Below, piece after piece: positions 33,537 through 40,802 of a stretch of DNA of 64,000 nucleotides. The position numbers and the translations under genes were made by a program. This DNA is from Actinophytocola oryzae (GTDB lineage: Bacteria > Actinomycetota > Actinomycetes > Mycobacteriales > Pseudonocardiaceae): NCBI RefSeq assembly GCF_004364325.1, contig NZ_SOCP01000009.1, forward strand, positions 1 to 64,000. Reading direction: 5' to 3'. The first letter of the stretch is position 1; each line of letters starts with the position of its first letter. The notes beneath the pieces were generated by a model, which saw only the letters and a program-made list of their open reading frames with translations, did not search any database and was not told the DNA's origin.

Positions 33537-35267
33537 ATGGGTTACCGGCTCGGAATCGATTTCGGCACCACCTTCACCGCGGCAGCGGTGCACCGCGACG
33601 GTGAGCAGGTGACCGAGCTCGTTCCGTTGGGGGACAACAGGGCGGCGGTTCCGTCCGTCGTGTTCGTGGCACCCGACGGTGGGATGGTGATGGGGGACGC
33701 GGCCGCACGACGCGCCGTGACCGACCCCGATCGGGTGATTCGGGAGGTCAAACGCCGCATCGGCGACGAGACCCCGTTACTCATTGGCGGTCTCCCCATC
33801 GAGGCACACACGATCGCGGCGTGTTTCGTCCGCTGGGTCGTGGACCGGGTGAGCGAGCGTGAGGGCGCGCGACCCGAGGGGCTGGCGTTGACACACCCGG
33901 CCTCGTGGGGCAGGCACAAGTGCGCGTTGTTGACGTCGGCTCTCGTGGAGCAGGGCATCGCCACCGTCCGGCTCGTGCCGGAGCCGGCCGCCGCGGCGTT
34001 CGCGTACGCGGCGTCGCGCGACGTGCCGCCCGGTGCCGCGGTCGGGGTGTACGACCTCGGTGGCGGCACCTTCGACGCCGCGATCGTGCGGCGGCTCCCG
34101 GACGGCGGGTTCGTCCTCGCCGGACGTCCGGAAGGGATCGAGTCCCTCGGCGGGGTCGACTTCGACGAGGCGGTGTTCGCCCACGTGCGTGCCGCGGTCG
34201 GTCCGCAGTGGACGGGGCTGGACTTCGACGACCCCCTCGTGCGGACGGCCGCCGCGGCGTTGCGTCGCGAGTGCACGGAGGCCAAGGAGGGTCTGTCGGC
34301 GGACACCGAGGTGACGATCCCGGTGATGCTGCCCGGCGTCAGCATGCGGGTGCGGATGGTCCGCACGGAGCTGGAACAGCTTGTCGCCCCCGCGATAGCG
34401 GAGACGGTCGAGGCGTTGCGGCGGGCGTGCGCGTCGGCGGACGTGCGGGCCCAGGACCTGGCCGCGGTGCTGCTGGCGGGCGGGTCGTCGCGGATTCCGC
34501 TCGTGGCACAACGGGTGTCGGCCGAGCTGGACCGCCCGGTCACGGTCGACGCCGACCCGAAGTCCGTGGTGGCGAGCGGCGCCGCGCTGTCGATCGCCCC
34601 GGTGGTGGTGTCGCCGGTGACCTCACCCGTGCCGGAGCGGACGGTCGTCGTGCCCGCCCCGTCGAGCCGCTGGTCGCGCCGCGGCCTCGCGATCACCGCG
34701 GGCATCGCGGCGTGCCTGGTCGCGGTGGTGGCGACGGCGAGCACGGTCGGGTCGGACCTGACCGACAGCGGCACCCCGGTCGGCTCGGCCGACACGTCCG
34801 ACCTGCCGCGCGAGGTGGTGGACCGCGCCCCGGTCGGCGAGCCCGGCGAGACCGACCCGTGGACGGGTGAGCCGTACCGGGAGACGACGCCCCCCGGCCC
34901 GAGGCGCCCCGGCGCCAAGCCCGCGCAGACGACGCCCGAGTCCCTGACACCGGCCCCCACGACCGGCGGCGACCGCGCCGACCAGATCGCGGGTAACCCG
35001 CCGCCGACCCAGACGGCGCCCACCACCGGGGCACCGGGCAGCGAGAGCAACCACGACGGGGACATCGTGCGGTCGTCCGACACCCCGTCGCAGACCCCGC
35101 CGCCCGTCGGGGAGAGCGACCCGCCGGTGGTCAGCGAGGAGCCGTCGGTGCCGCCGCCGGACGACCCGCCGGTGGACTCCTCCACCGAGCCCCCGCCGCC
35201 GCCACCCGAGGACCCGCCGGGTGAGACGACCGGTGAGACGACGGGTGAGACCTCGGAGACGCCGTGA
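33537..35267 (+). CDS. Membrane-anchored Hsp70 with Pro-rich extracellular tail
   Basis: This 576-residue protein starts at ATG 33537 after GGAGG. Residues 1 to about 350 form a DnaK-type actin-like ATPase: IDFGTTFTAAAV (phosphate 1), YDLGGGTFDAAI (phosphate 2) and LLAGGSSRIPLV (adenosine). The peptide-binding domain of DnaK is absent. Instead a transmembrane helix (about 383-402) leads to a tail of about 170 residues rich in Pro, Thr, Glu and Asp, ending in GETTGETTGE repeats and predicted to lie outside the cytoplasm. It is divergent from the DUF3558 and ini-like genes. An ATP-driven sensor linking the cytoplasm to the envelope is a reasonable guess, not shown. Confidence 0.83.
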   Translation: MGYRLGIDFGTTFTAAAVHRDGEQVTELVPLGDNRAAVPSVVFVAPDGGMVMGDAAARRAVTDPDRVIREVKRRIGDETPLLIGGLPIEAHTIAACFVRWVVDRVSEREGARPEGLALTHPASWGRHKCALLTSALVEQGIATVRLVPEPAAAAFAYAASRDVPPGAAVGVYDLGGGTFDAAIVRRLPDGGFVLAGRPEGIESLGGVDFDEAVFAHVRAAVGPQWTGLDFDDPLVRTAAAALRRECTEAKEGLSADTEVTIPVMLPGVSMRVRMVRTELEQLVAPAIAETVEALRRACASADVRAQDLAAVLLAGGSSRIPLVAQRVSAELDRPVTVDADPKSVVASGAALSIAPVVVSPVTSPVPERTVVVPAPSSRWSRRGLAITAGIAACLVAVVATASTVGSDLTDSGTPVGSADTSDLPREVVDRAPVGEPGETDPWTGEPYRETTPPGPRRPGAKPAQTTPESLTPAPTTGGDRADQIAGNPPPTQTAPTTGAPGSESNHDGDIVRSSDTPSQTPPPVGESDPPVVSEEPSVPPPDDPPVDSSTEPPPPPPEDPPGETTGETTGETSETP

Positions 35268-35291
35268 GCGAGGGTCCGCGCCGCCGCACCG

Positions 35292-35315
35292 CGGCTCGCC
35301 CGGCCGGCCGAGCCG
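35292..35315 (+). terminator. Probable terminator after the Hsp70 gene
   Basis: CGGCTCG (35292-35298) pairs with CGAGCCG (35309-35315), with further GC pairs inside. It lies 25 bases after the Hsp70 stop. The remaining 150 bases to the next gene hold nothing else I can support. Confidence 0.5.
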
Positions 35316-35469
35316 TCCAACGGGCACTCGCGGCGGAATGCCGCGGTCGTGCGCGGTCCGGCGGGGAAGGATCGCGCCTGAGGTGTGCTGCGCGAGGGGT
35401 CGCCGAGAGTGGCCGCGCCAGGTGGCAGCCGCAGGCCGGGACCGGCCGGGTGCCGGGTCGGGAGGTCTC

Positions 35470-35970
35470 GTGACCGCGGGTCCGCCGCCTCCCCGGCCCA
35501 GCACCGCCCGGTTGTCGGCGCCGCCCGTCGCGGCCCGGCGCGAGGCACCCCGACCGAGGGTCGTCGCGCTGTCCTACTGGCTCTGGTGGGTGGCCGCCCT
35601 CGTCGCCGTGGTCACCGTGGTGCTGGCGCTCACCAGGATCGACGCCATGCAGGACGAGCTGGCACGTATCGCCCGCGAAAGCGACCCGGATGCCACCGAC
35701 GACACCGTCGACCGCGTGGTGGACCTCTCCGTCCTCGTGATCATCGGGGGCGGGATCCTGCTCGGCGTCGTCGGCGCGGTGCTCGCGGTCGGGATGCGGG
35801 CCGGGCGCGGCTGGGCACGGGTCACGTTGATAGCGCTCACGCTGCTCGCCGTCGCGTACGCGCTGCTCGTGGTGTCGGCCACCGGCGGTCTCGTGCTGGG
35901 GTACGCGGCGGTCACCGTGGTCGCGGCCGTCTGCATGTACCTGCCGGGCGGCAAGCGGTGGTTCGGCTGA
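35470..35970 (+). CDS. Four-helix membrane protein of unknown function
   Basis: This 166-residue protein starts at GTG 35470 with GGAGG 4 bases before it. A short Pro-rich cytoplasmic N-terminus is followed by four predicted transmembrane helices (about 36-58, 88-111, 117-137 and 141-160). An acidic loop between helices 1 and 2 holds ESDPDATDDTVD. No family is recognised. It follows the Hsp70 gene in the same direction but is separated by a hairpin. Confidence 0.7.
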   Translation: MTAGPPPPRPSTARLSAPPVAARREAPRPRVVALSYWLWWVAALVAVVTVVLALTRIDAMQDELARIARESDPDATDDTVDRVVDLSVLVIIGGGILLGVVGAVLAVGMRAGRGWARVTLIALTLLAVAYALLVVSATGGLVLGYAAVTVVAAVCMYLPGGKRWFG

Positions 35971-35971
35971 C

Positions 35972-35977
35972 TACGCT
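35972..35977 (+). promoter_or_regulatory. -10 element (TACGCT) for a leaderless aldo/keto reductase transcript
   Basis: TACGCT ends 6 bases before the GTG start at 35984, and no ribosome site is present. This fits a message beginning at the start codon. Confidence 0.5.
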
Positions 35978-35983
35978 TGGCCC

Positions 35984-36970
35984 GTGGAAGATCGAGTACT
36001 CGGCAGGACCGGTAGGAACGTCTCGGTGGTCGGCCTCGGCTGCTGGCAGCTCGGCGCGGACTGGGGGCAGGTCGACGACGCGGACGCCCTCGCCGTCCTG
36101 CACGCCGCCGTCGACGCCGGGGTCACCTTCCTCGACACGGCCGACGTCTACGGCGACGGTCGCAGCGAGCGGCTGATCAGGCGGTTCCTCGCCGAACGCG
36201 CCGCGGACGTCATGGTGGCCACGAAGTGCGGCCGCCGCGCCGACCCGCACGTGCCCGCGGCGTTCACCCCCGAGAACCTGCGTGCGTGGACCGACCGGAG
36301 CCGGGCGAACCTCGGCGTCGAGCGGCTGGACCTCGTGCAGCTCCACTGCCCGCCGACGCCGGTCTTCTCCGGCGACGAGGTGTTCGACGCCCTCGACGAG
36401 CTGGTCGCCGAGGGCAGCCTGGCCGCGTACGGGGTGTCGGTCGAGACGTGCGACGAGGCGCTCACGGCCATCGCCCGCCCGAACGTCGCGAGCGTGCAGA
36501 TCATCCTCAACGCCTTCCGCCGCAAGCCACTCGAGCAGGTCCTGCCCGCGGCACGCGCGGCAGGCGTCGGCATCATCGCGAGGGTGCCGCTCGCCAGCGG
36601 CCTGCTGTCCGGGAAGTACGACGAGCACACGACCTTCGCCGCCGACGACCACCGCACCTTCAACCGCCACGGCGAGTCGTTCGACGTGGGCGAGACGTTC
36701 TCCGGCGTGCCCTACGAGGTGGGGGTCGAGGCCGCGCGGTCACTTGCCGAGGTGGCCGAGGGGCTCGGGGTGTCGACGGCGGCGCTCGCGCTGCGGTGGA
36801 TCATCGACCAGCCGGGCGTGAGCGTCGTCATCCCTGGCGCCCGCAACGCCGACCAGGCCAGGGCGAACGCGGCGGCCGAACAGCTGGACCCGCTCGCCGA
36901 GGACACGCTGGCGGCGATCGAGCGTGTCTACGACGAGCGGGTCCGGGCCCACGTGCACGGTCGCTGGTGA
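35984..36970 (+). CDS. Aldo/keto reductase
   Basis: This 328-residue NADPH-dependent oxidoreductase has the full aldo/keto reductase tetrad: D51 and Y56 (in FLDTADVYGDGRSE), K81 (ATKCG) and H121 (LVQLHCPP). The C-terminal cofactor segment VSVVIPGARNADQARAN is intact. It resembles the YhdN/general-stress group, substrate unknown. The message is probably leaderless, with a GTG start. It converges on the xylanase gene with a 1-base gap. Confidence 0.87.
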   Translation: MEDRVLGRTGRNVSVVGLGCWQLGADWGQVDDADALAVLHAAVDAGVTFLDTADVYGDGRSERLIRRFLAERAADVMVATKCGRRADPHVPAAFTPENLRAWTDRSRANLGVERLDLVQLHCPPTPVFSGDEVFDALDELVAEGSLAAYGVSVETCDEALTAIARPNVASVQIILNAFRRKPLEQVLPAARAAGVGIIARVPLASGLLSGKYDEHTTFAADDHRTFNRHGESFDVGETFSGVPYEVGVEAARSLAEVAEGLGVSTAALALRWIIDQPGVSVVIPGARNADQARANAAAEQLDPLAEDTLAAIERVYDERVRAHVHGRW

Positions 36971-36971
36971 C

Positions 36972-38066
36972 TCAGCGCCTGCCTGCCAGCGCGAGCACCG
37001 CCTGCAGCTCGCGGTAGCCGGGCTTCGCGGCGAAGTTCTCGTCCAGCAGGTTGGCCGCGCCCTCGCCGTCGAAGAAGCCGGGCACCCACGAGTACTTGTC
37101 CGTGAAACCCCACACCGTGAACGAGTTGCAGCGCTTTGCCAGCAGGCAGCCCTGCAGGAGCACGCTGTAGCCCTGAGCCTGCGCCTGGAGCTTCACGGTG
37201 TCGGTCGGCATGAGCATGCGCACGTCGGCCTCGGTGATCGCGGTCTCCAGGCCGAGTGCCTCGAACCGGCCGAGGTTGGTGGCGACGTCGGAGGCGGCGT
37301 GTAAGCCGTACTGCACGCCGTAGTGTCCCTGCGCGCCGAAGCCGTGCACGGGAACCCGTTGTGCCAGCAGGTCTTTCACGAGCGCGAGGTAGGCGTCGCT
37401 CTTCGCGCTGACGCCCTCGACGTTGTAGTCGTTGAGGAACAGCTTCGCCTTCGGGTCGGCCTGGTGCGCCCAGCGGAAGGCGTCGGCGATGTAACCGGGT
37501 CCCAGCTCACGCAGCCACAGCGTGTCGCGCGGCCGGCCGTCGTCGTCGATCACCTCGTTGACGACGTCCCACTGGTAGATGCGGCCGCGGAAGTGTCGTG
37601 CCTCGTCGGTGATGTGCTTGCGCAGGATGCCGCGCAGCTCGGTCGCGTCGATGTCGCCCGACTCGACGCCGGAGGTCAGCCATGCGGGCAACTGGTTGTG
37701 CCACAGGAGAGTGTGGCCTCGGACCTGCTGGCCGTTCTTCCTCGCGGCGGCGATCAGCTGGTCGGCGGCGGTGAAGTCGAGCTGCCCCCGGACCGGCTCG
37801 ACGACCTCCCACTTCATCACGTTCTCCGCGGTGATGGAGCTGAACTCGCTGCTGACGCGGGCGCGGTAGGTCGCGTCCGAGGTGTAGGCCGCGTGGTCGA
37901 CGGCGGTCCCGACCAGCAGATGGCGTCCGGCGAGGTCGCGCAGGGTCCGGTCGGGGGATGAGGCCCCGGCCGCCGGAGCGGGTGAGCCGGCGGCCGGGAG
38001 CAGGGAGGCGACGACAAGAGCGCCGGCGAGGAGGCCTGCGGCAGCGACGACACGGGACACCTTCAT
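36972..38066 (-). CDS. Secreted GH10 endo-1,4-beta-xylanase
   Basis: This 364-residue enzyme has a signal peptide (MKVSRVVAAAGLLAG with cleavage near the Ala/Pro region at 27-35) followed directly by a single GH10 barrel with no binding module. The acid/base is E171 (WDVVNEV) and the nucleophile E279 (ITEADV). HTLLWHNQLPAW is typical of the family. GAGGAG precedes ATG 38066. The promoter is well defined (TTGACC, 17 bases, TAACGT) and is bracketed by two GAAANTTTC operators, the same pair found before GH115. Together the two enzymes would cut the xylan backbone and remove glucuronic acid branches. Confidence 0.92.
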   Translation of the reverse strand: MKVSRVVAAAGLLAGALVVASLLPAAGSPAPAAGASSPDRTLRDLAGRHLLVGTAVDHAAYTSDATYRARVSSEFSSITAENVMKWEVVEPVRGQLDFTAADQLIAAARKNGQQVRGHTLLWHNQLPAWLTSGVESGDIDATELRGILRKHITDEARHFRGRIYQWDVVNEVIDDDGRPRDTLWLRELGPGYIADAFRWAHQADPKAKLFLNDYNVEGVSAKSDAYLALVKDLLAQRVPVHGFGAQGHYGVQYGLHAASDVATNLGRFEALGLETAITEADVRMLMPTDTVKLQAQAQGYSVLLQGCLLAKRCNSFTVWGFTDKYSWVPGFFDGEGAANLLDENFAAKPGYRELQAVLALAGRR

Positions 38067-38102
38067 TGCGGGGCTCCTCGACGACAGTGGCGGGAACAGG
38101 GT

Positions 38103-38113
38103 CGAAAGTTTCG
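38103..38113. promoter_or_regulatory. GAAANTTTC xylan operator, proximal copy (GH10)
   Basis: CGAAAGTTTCG lies 36 bases before the xylanase start and about 20 bases downstream of the predicted transcription start, where a bound repressor would block elongation. Confidence 0.75.
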
Positions 38114-38138
38114 GCGTTTTGTCGGTATCGCGGAGGCA

Positions 38139-38167
38139 ACGTTAAGACGCGATCCGGCTTAGGTCAA
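38139..38167 (-). promoter_or_regulatory. Xylanase promoter
   Basis: On the minus strand, TTGACC (38162-38167) and TAACGT (38139-38144) are separated by 17 bases. The promoter lies between the two operators, with predicted transcription start near 38132. Confidence 0.65.
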
Positions 38168-38189
38168 GCAGGGAAAGCTGTTGTGCCAC

Positions 38190-38200
38190 CGAAACTTTCA
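38190..38200. promoter_or_regulatory. GAAANTTTC xylan operator, distal copy (GH10)
   Basis: CGAAACTTTCA contains the perfect core GAAACTTTC (38191-38199). It is centred 87 bases from the proximal copy and lies upstream of the -35. It also lies about 40 bases before the divergent transposase-like gene. Confidence 0.7.
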
Positions 38201-38241
38201 GCCTTGAGCGACCTTTGAACCGCGACCGGGACAGTAGGGGG

Positions 38242-39291
38242 ATGGGGAGGACGACGCTGGACGAGCTGTGCGAGGTGGTGTTCGCATCCCTGCCGCGCGC
38301 CGACCAGCGCGCCAGGGGAGCGGCGTACCTGCGGGGGCTCCTGGCCGCGCCCGGCCGCAAGTCGATCAGGAACATCGCGGCGGCCTCGGGTGGGCCCGAA
38401 CAGGGTCTGCACCACTTCGTCAGCGACTCGACGTGGCCGTGGGTGCCGGTCCGTCGCGCGCTGGCCGGGTTCGTCGCGGCACGGGTCGAGCCGAGTGCGC
38501 TGGTGGTGCGGACGATGGTGGTTCCCAAGGCGGGCAAGGAGTCCGTGGGTGTCGGCAGGCGGTTCGACGCGGCGCTCGGGAAGACGTTCAACGCGCAGCA
38601 GGCGGTCGGGGTGTGGGTGGCGTCGGAGCGCGTGAGCAGCCCCGTGGCGTGGCGGCTGCACCTGTCCCGGACGTGGCTCGCCGACGACCGCCGCGGCGCG
38701 GAGACCGTCGGCGAGTGCGCGGTCGCGGCCCTGCGCGAGGTGCCACGACGGCTCGCGCGGCCGGTGGTGCTCGACGCCCGCGCCACGCCCGCCGCGGCGA
38801 CCGTGCGGGGCCTGGCACGTGCCGGGGTCGCGTTCGTGGTGCGCGTCGACACCACGCTGCGGCTGTCCGTGCCCGGGCCGGTGCTGCCGGGCCACGAGTC
38901 GGTGCCCGCCGACTGGCCGATGGCGGCGGTCAGGGATCTCCGGCGCCGGGTGGGCTGGGTCGACGTGACGGGTGTGCCGCGCACTGTTCTGGCCGCGGTC
39001 GTGCCGGTCACGCTGCCGGGAGCAGGTGCGCTGCGCCTGCTCGGGGTCGCGGACAGGGGTGCGTGGCCGGAGGAGCTGTGGCTGACGAATCTCCCCGCAC
39101 CGCCGGCAACCGTGCTGCGGCTCGCCAGGCTCACCGGACGGGTGGACCACGACCGCGCCGAGATCGCCGACCGGGTCGGCATCCGTGACTACGCCGGAAG
39201 GTCCTTCGCCGGGTGGCACCGACACGTCACGCTGGCCTCCGCCGCACACGCGGTCGTGGCCGTGGCGCCCCGGATGCGGCTTGCGTCGTGA
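38242..39291 (+). CDS. IS701-type transposase-like protein
   Basis: This 349-residue protein resembles DDE transposases of the IS701 type that occur singly in actinobacterial genomes. Conserved pieces are LPRADQRARGAAYLRGLL, PGRKSIRNIA, the first-acid region ALVVRTMVVPKAG, the QQAVGVWVAS strand and WRLHLSRTWLADD. It is shorter than full transposases (about 400 residues), and the expected catalytic DDE set is not clearly complete: the first position reads VVRTMVVP rather than a clear Asp. No terminal inverted repeats or target duplication were found around it, so it is probably a remnant or domesticated copy. The start ATG 38242 follows a G-rich stretch; TTG 38215 is possible. Confidence 0.65.
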   Translation: MGRTTLDELCEVVFASLPRADQRARGAAYLRGLLAAPGRKSIRNIAAASGGPEQGLHHFVSDSTWPWVPVRRALAGFVAARVEPSALVVRTMVVPKAGKESVGVGRRFDAALGKTFNAQQAVGVWVASERVSSPVAWRLHLSRTWLADDRRGAETVGECAVAALREVPRRLARPVVLDARATPAAATVRGLARAGVAFVVRVDTTLRLSVPGPVLPGHESVPADWPMAAVRDLRRRVGWVDVTGVPRTVLAAVVPVTLPGAGALRLLGVADRGAWPEELWLTNLPAPPATVLRLARLTGRVDHDRAEIADRVGIRDYAGRSFAGWHRHVTLASAAHAVVAVAPRMRLAS

Positions 39292-39297
39292 GTGTCC

Positions 39298-39851
39298 TCA
39301 GGGGTCGGGCACGAGCGCGAAACCGGTCTGCCAGCCTGCGCCGATCGCACGAACACCCGCCAAGCCTCCAACCGGCACCGGCGACGGCGCGTGGTCGACG
39401 ACGTCGGCGTTGCCCAGTTCGTCGGTCCGGTCCGAGCCCCACCCCCACACCGAACCGTCGGCCCGCAATGCGTACGCGCCGAAGGCGAAGCCCTCGACCC
39501 CGCTCACGTCCGTGAGGCCGGCGACGCGCACCGGCACCCGCGACTCGCACGCCGGCACCTGCCCGCACCCCTCGCCGTTGCCCAGCTGCCCGGCGCCGTT
39601 GTCACCCCAGGCCCAGACCGTGCCGTCCCCGCGCAACGCGTAAGCCCCCTTGTCGCGCCCCGCCACCGCCGTTGAACAGGCTGACCTGCCGGTTCGCGCC
39701 GACGGCGACGGTGACGAGGTTGGGCCTGGTGTCGCCGGCGGGCACTCACATTCGAGGCGGTCGGCCGGTTGGAGCCCGCAGGCCACGCGGTGACGAAGGT
39801 GCTCGCCGTCGCACGTGCGTCGCCCCCGGAGAGCCGCGGACCAGCTGTCAC
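39298..39851 (-). pseudogene. Frameshifted remnant of a secreted RCC1-repeat protein
   Basis: Coding similarity runs through three frames on the minus strand. One frame gives FVTAWPAGSNRPTASNV (upstream end). After a shift near 39735-39750 the next gives AGDTRPNLVTVAVGANRQ and VSLFNGGG. After a second shift near 39641-39675 the third gives two RCC1-type repeats (YALRGDGTVWAWGDNGAGQL and YALRADGSVWGWGSDRTDEL). The first two pieces form a domain often seen in actinobacterial secreted proteins fused to beta-propellers. The N-terminus with its signal peptide and several propeller blades are missing. At least two frameshifts and a deletion make it non-functional. Confidence 0.7.
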
Positions 39852-39855
39852 CGTA

Positions 39856-40734
39856 CTACCGATTCCCGGCTTGGCGCGTCAACAGGTCACGCAGGTGTTT
39901 GAGCACCTCGGCGGGCGCCTCCTCGGCCATGAAGTGACCGCACGAGACCGTCACGTGGGTGAGGTCGGCCGCCCACGCCTCCCACAGGGCGGTGGCGTCG
40001 TAACCCAGCGCCGCGCCCCAGTCCTGCTGCAGCACGGTGACCGGCATGGTGAGCCGGTTTCCGTCGCGCCGGTCCACCTCGTCGTGCTCCACGTCGACCG
40101 TCGCCGACGCGCGGTAGTCGGCGACGATCGAGGGCACGGCCGCGCGGGACGCGGCGAGGTAGGCGGCGCGGACGTCCGGCGGGATGGCGTCGGGGTCGCG
40201 GGCCCAGAGGTCGAGGAAGTGGCCGAAGAACGCGTCCGGGGCCGAGGAGATCATCGTCTCGGGCAGGCCGGGCGGCTGGGCCATGAGGAAGAGGTGGAAC
40301 CCGACGGCGGCGGTGGTGCCGCGCAGCACGTCCCACATGTCCAGCGTCGGCAGCACGTCCAGCGACGCCAGGTGGGTGATCCTGTCGGGGTGGTCGAGGC
40401 CGGCTCGGATCGCGACGAGGGCGCCCCGGTCGTGCCCGGCGAGCGCGAACGTCTCGTGCCCGAGCGCCGCCGCGACGGCCACCACGTCGGCCGCCATGGT
40501 GCGCTTCGAGTAGGTGTCGCCGCTGTCCTCGGGCTTGTCGCTGCCGCCGTAACCCCGCAGGTCGGGGCAGATGACCGTGTGGTCACCGGCCAGGTCGGCG
40601 GCGACGTGGCGCCACATCAGGTTGGTCTGGGGGAAGCCGTGGAGGAGCACGACGGGCGAGCCGCTGCCCCCGTGGGCGACGTTCAGCTCGACGCCGCCGT
40701 GGCCGGGGACGCGTTCGTTGGTGAAGTTCCGCAT
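39856..40734 (-). CDS. Alpha/beta hydrolase of the haloacetate dehalogenase/epoxide hydrolase group
   Basis: This 292-residue hydrolase has the oxyanion motif LLHGFPQ, nucleophile D102 in AGHDRGA and base H267 in CGHFMAEE. These patterns are those of fluoroacetate dehalogenases. In those enzymes two Arg residues near the nucleophile hold the carboxylate. Here the first is kept (R103) but the second position is L106, so true haloacetate dehalogenase activity is doubtful, and an epoxide hydrolase or other substrate is possible. No clear ribosome site precedes ATG 40734. It is divergent from the BTAD regulator. Confidence 0.8.
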   Translation of the reverse strand: MRNFTNERVPGHGGVELNVAHGGSGSPVVLLHGFPQTNLMWRHVAADLAGDHTVICPDLRGYGGSDKPEDSGDTYSKRTMAADVVAVAAALGHETFALAGHDRGALVAIRAGLDHPDRITHLASLDVLPTLDMWDVLRGTTAAVGFHLFLMAQPPGLPETMISSAPDAFFGHFLDLWARDPDAIPPDVRAAYLAASRAAVPSIVADYRASATVDVEHDEVDRRDGNRLTMPVTVLQQDWGAALGYDATALWEAWAADLTHVTVSCGHFMAEEAPAEVLKHLRDLLTRQAGNR

Positions 40735-40788
40735 GGTGTGAGCGTTGGACCGGGTGATCAGCGGCGGGTCAGCGGTGACGCAGCGAGC

Positions 40789-40794
40789 TAGGCT
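40789..40794 (+). promoter_or_regulatory. -10 element (TAGGCT) for the BTAD regulator gene
   Basis: TAGGCT ends 8 bases before the GTG start at 40803, and no ribosome site is present, suggesting a leaderless or nearly leaderless message. Confidence 0.4.
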
Positions 40795-40802
40795 GAGCTG
40801 CG

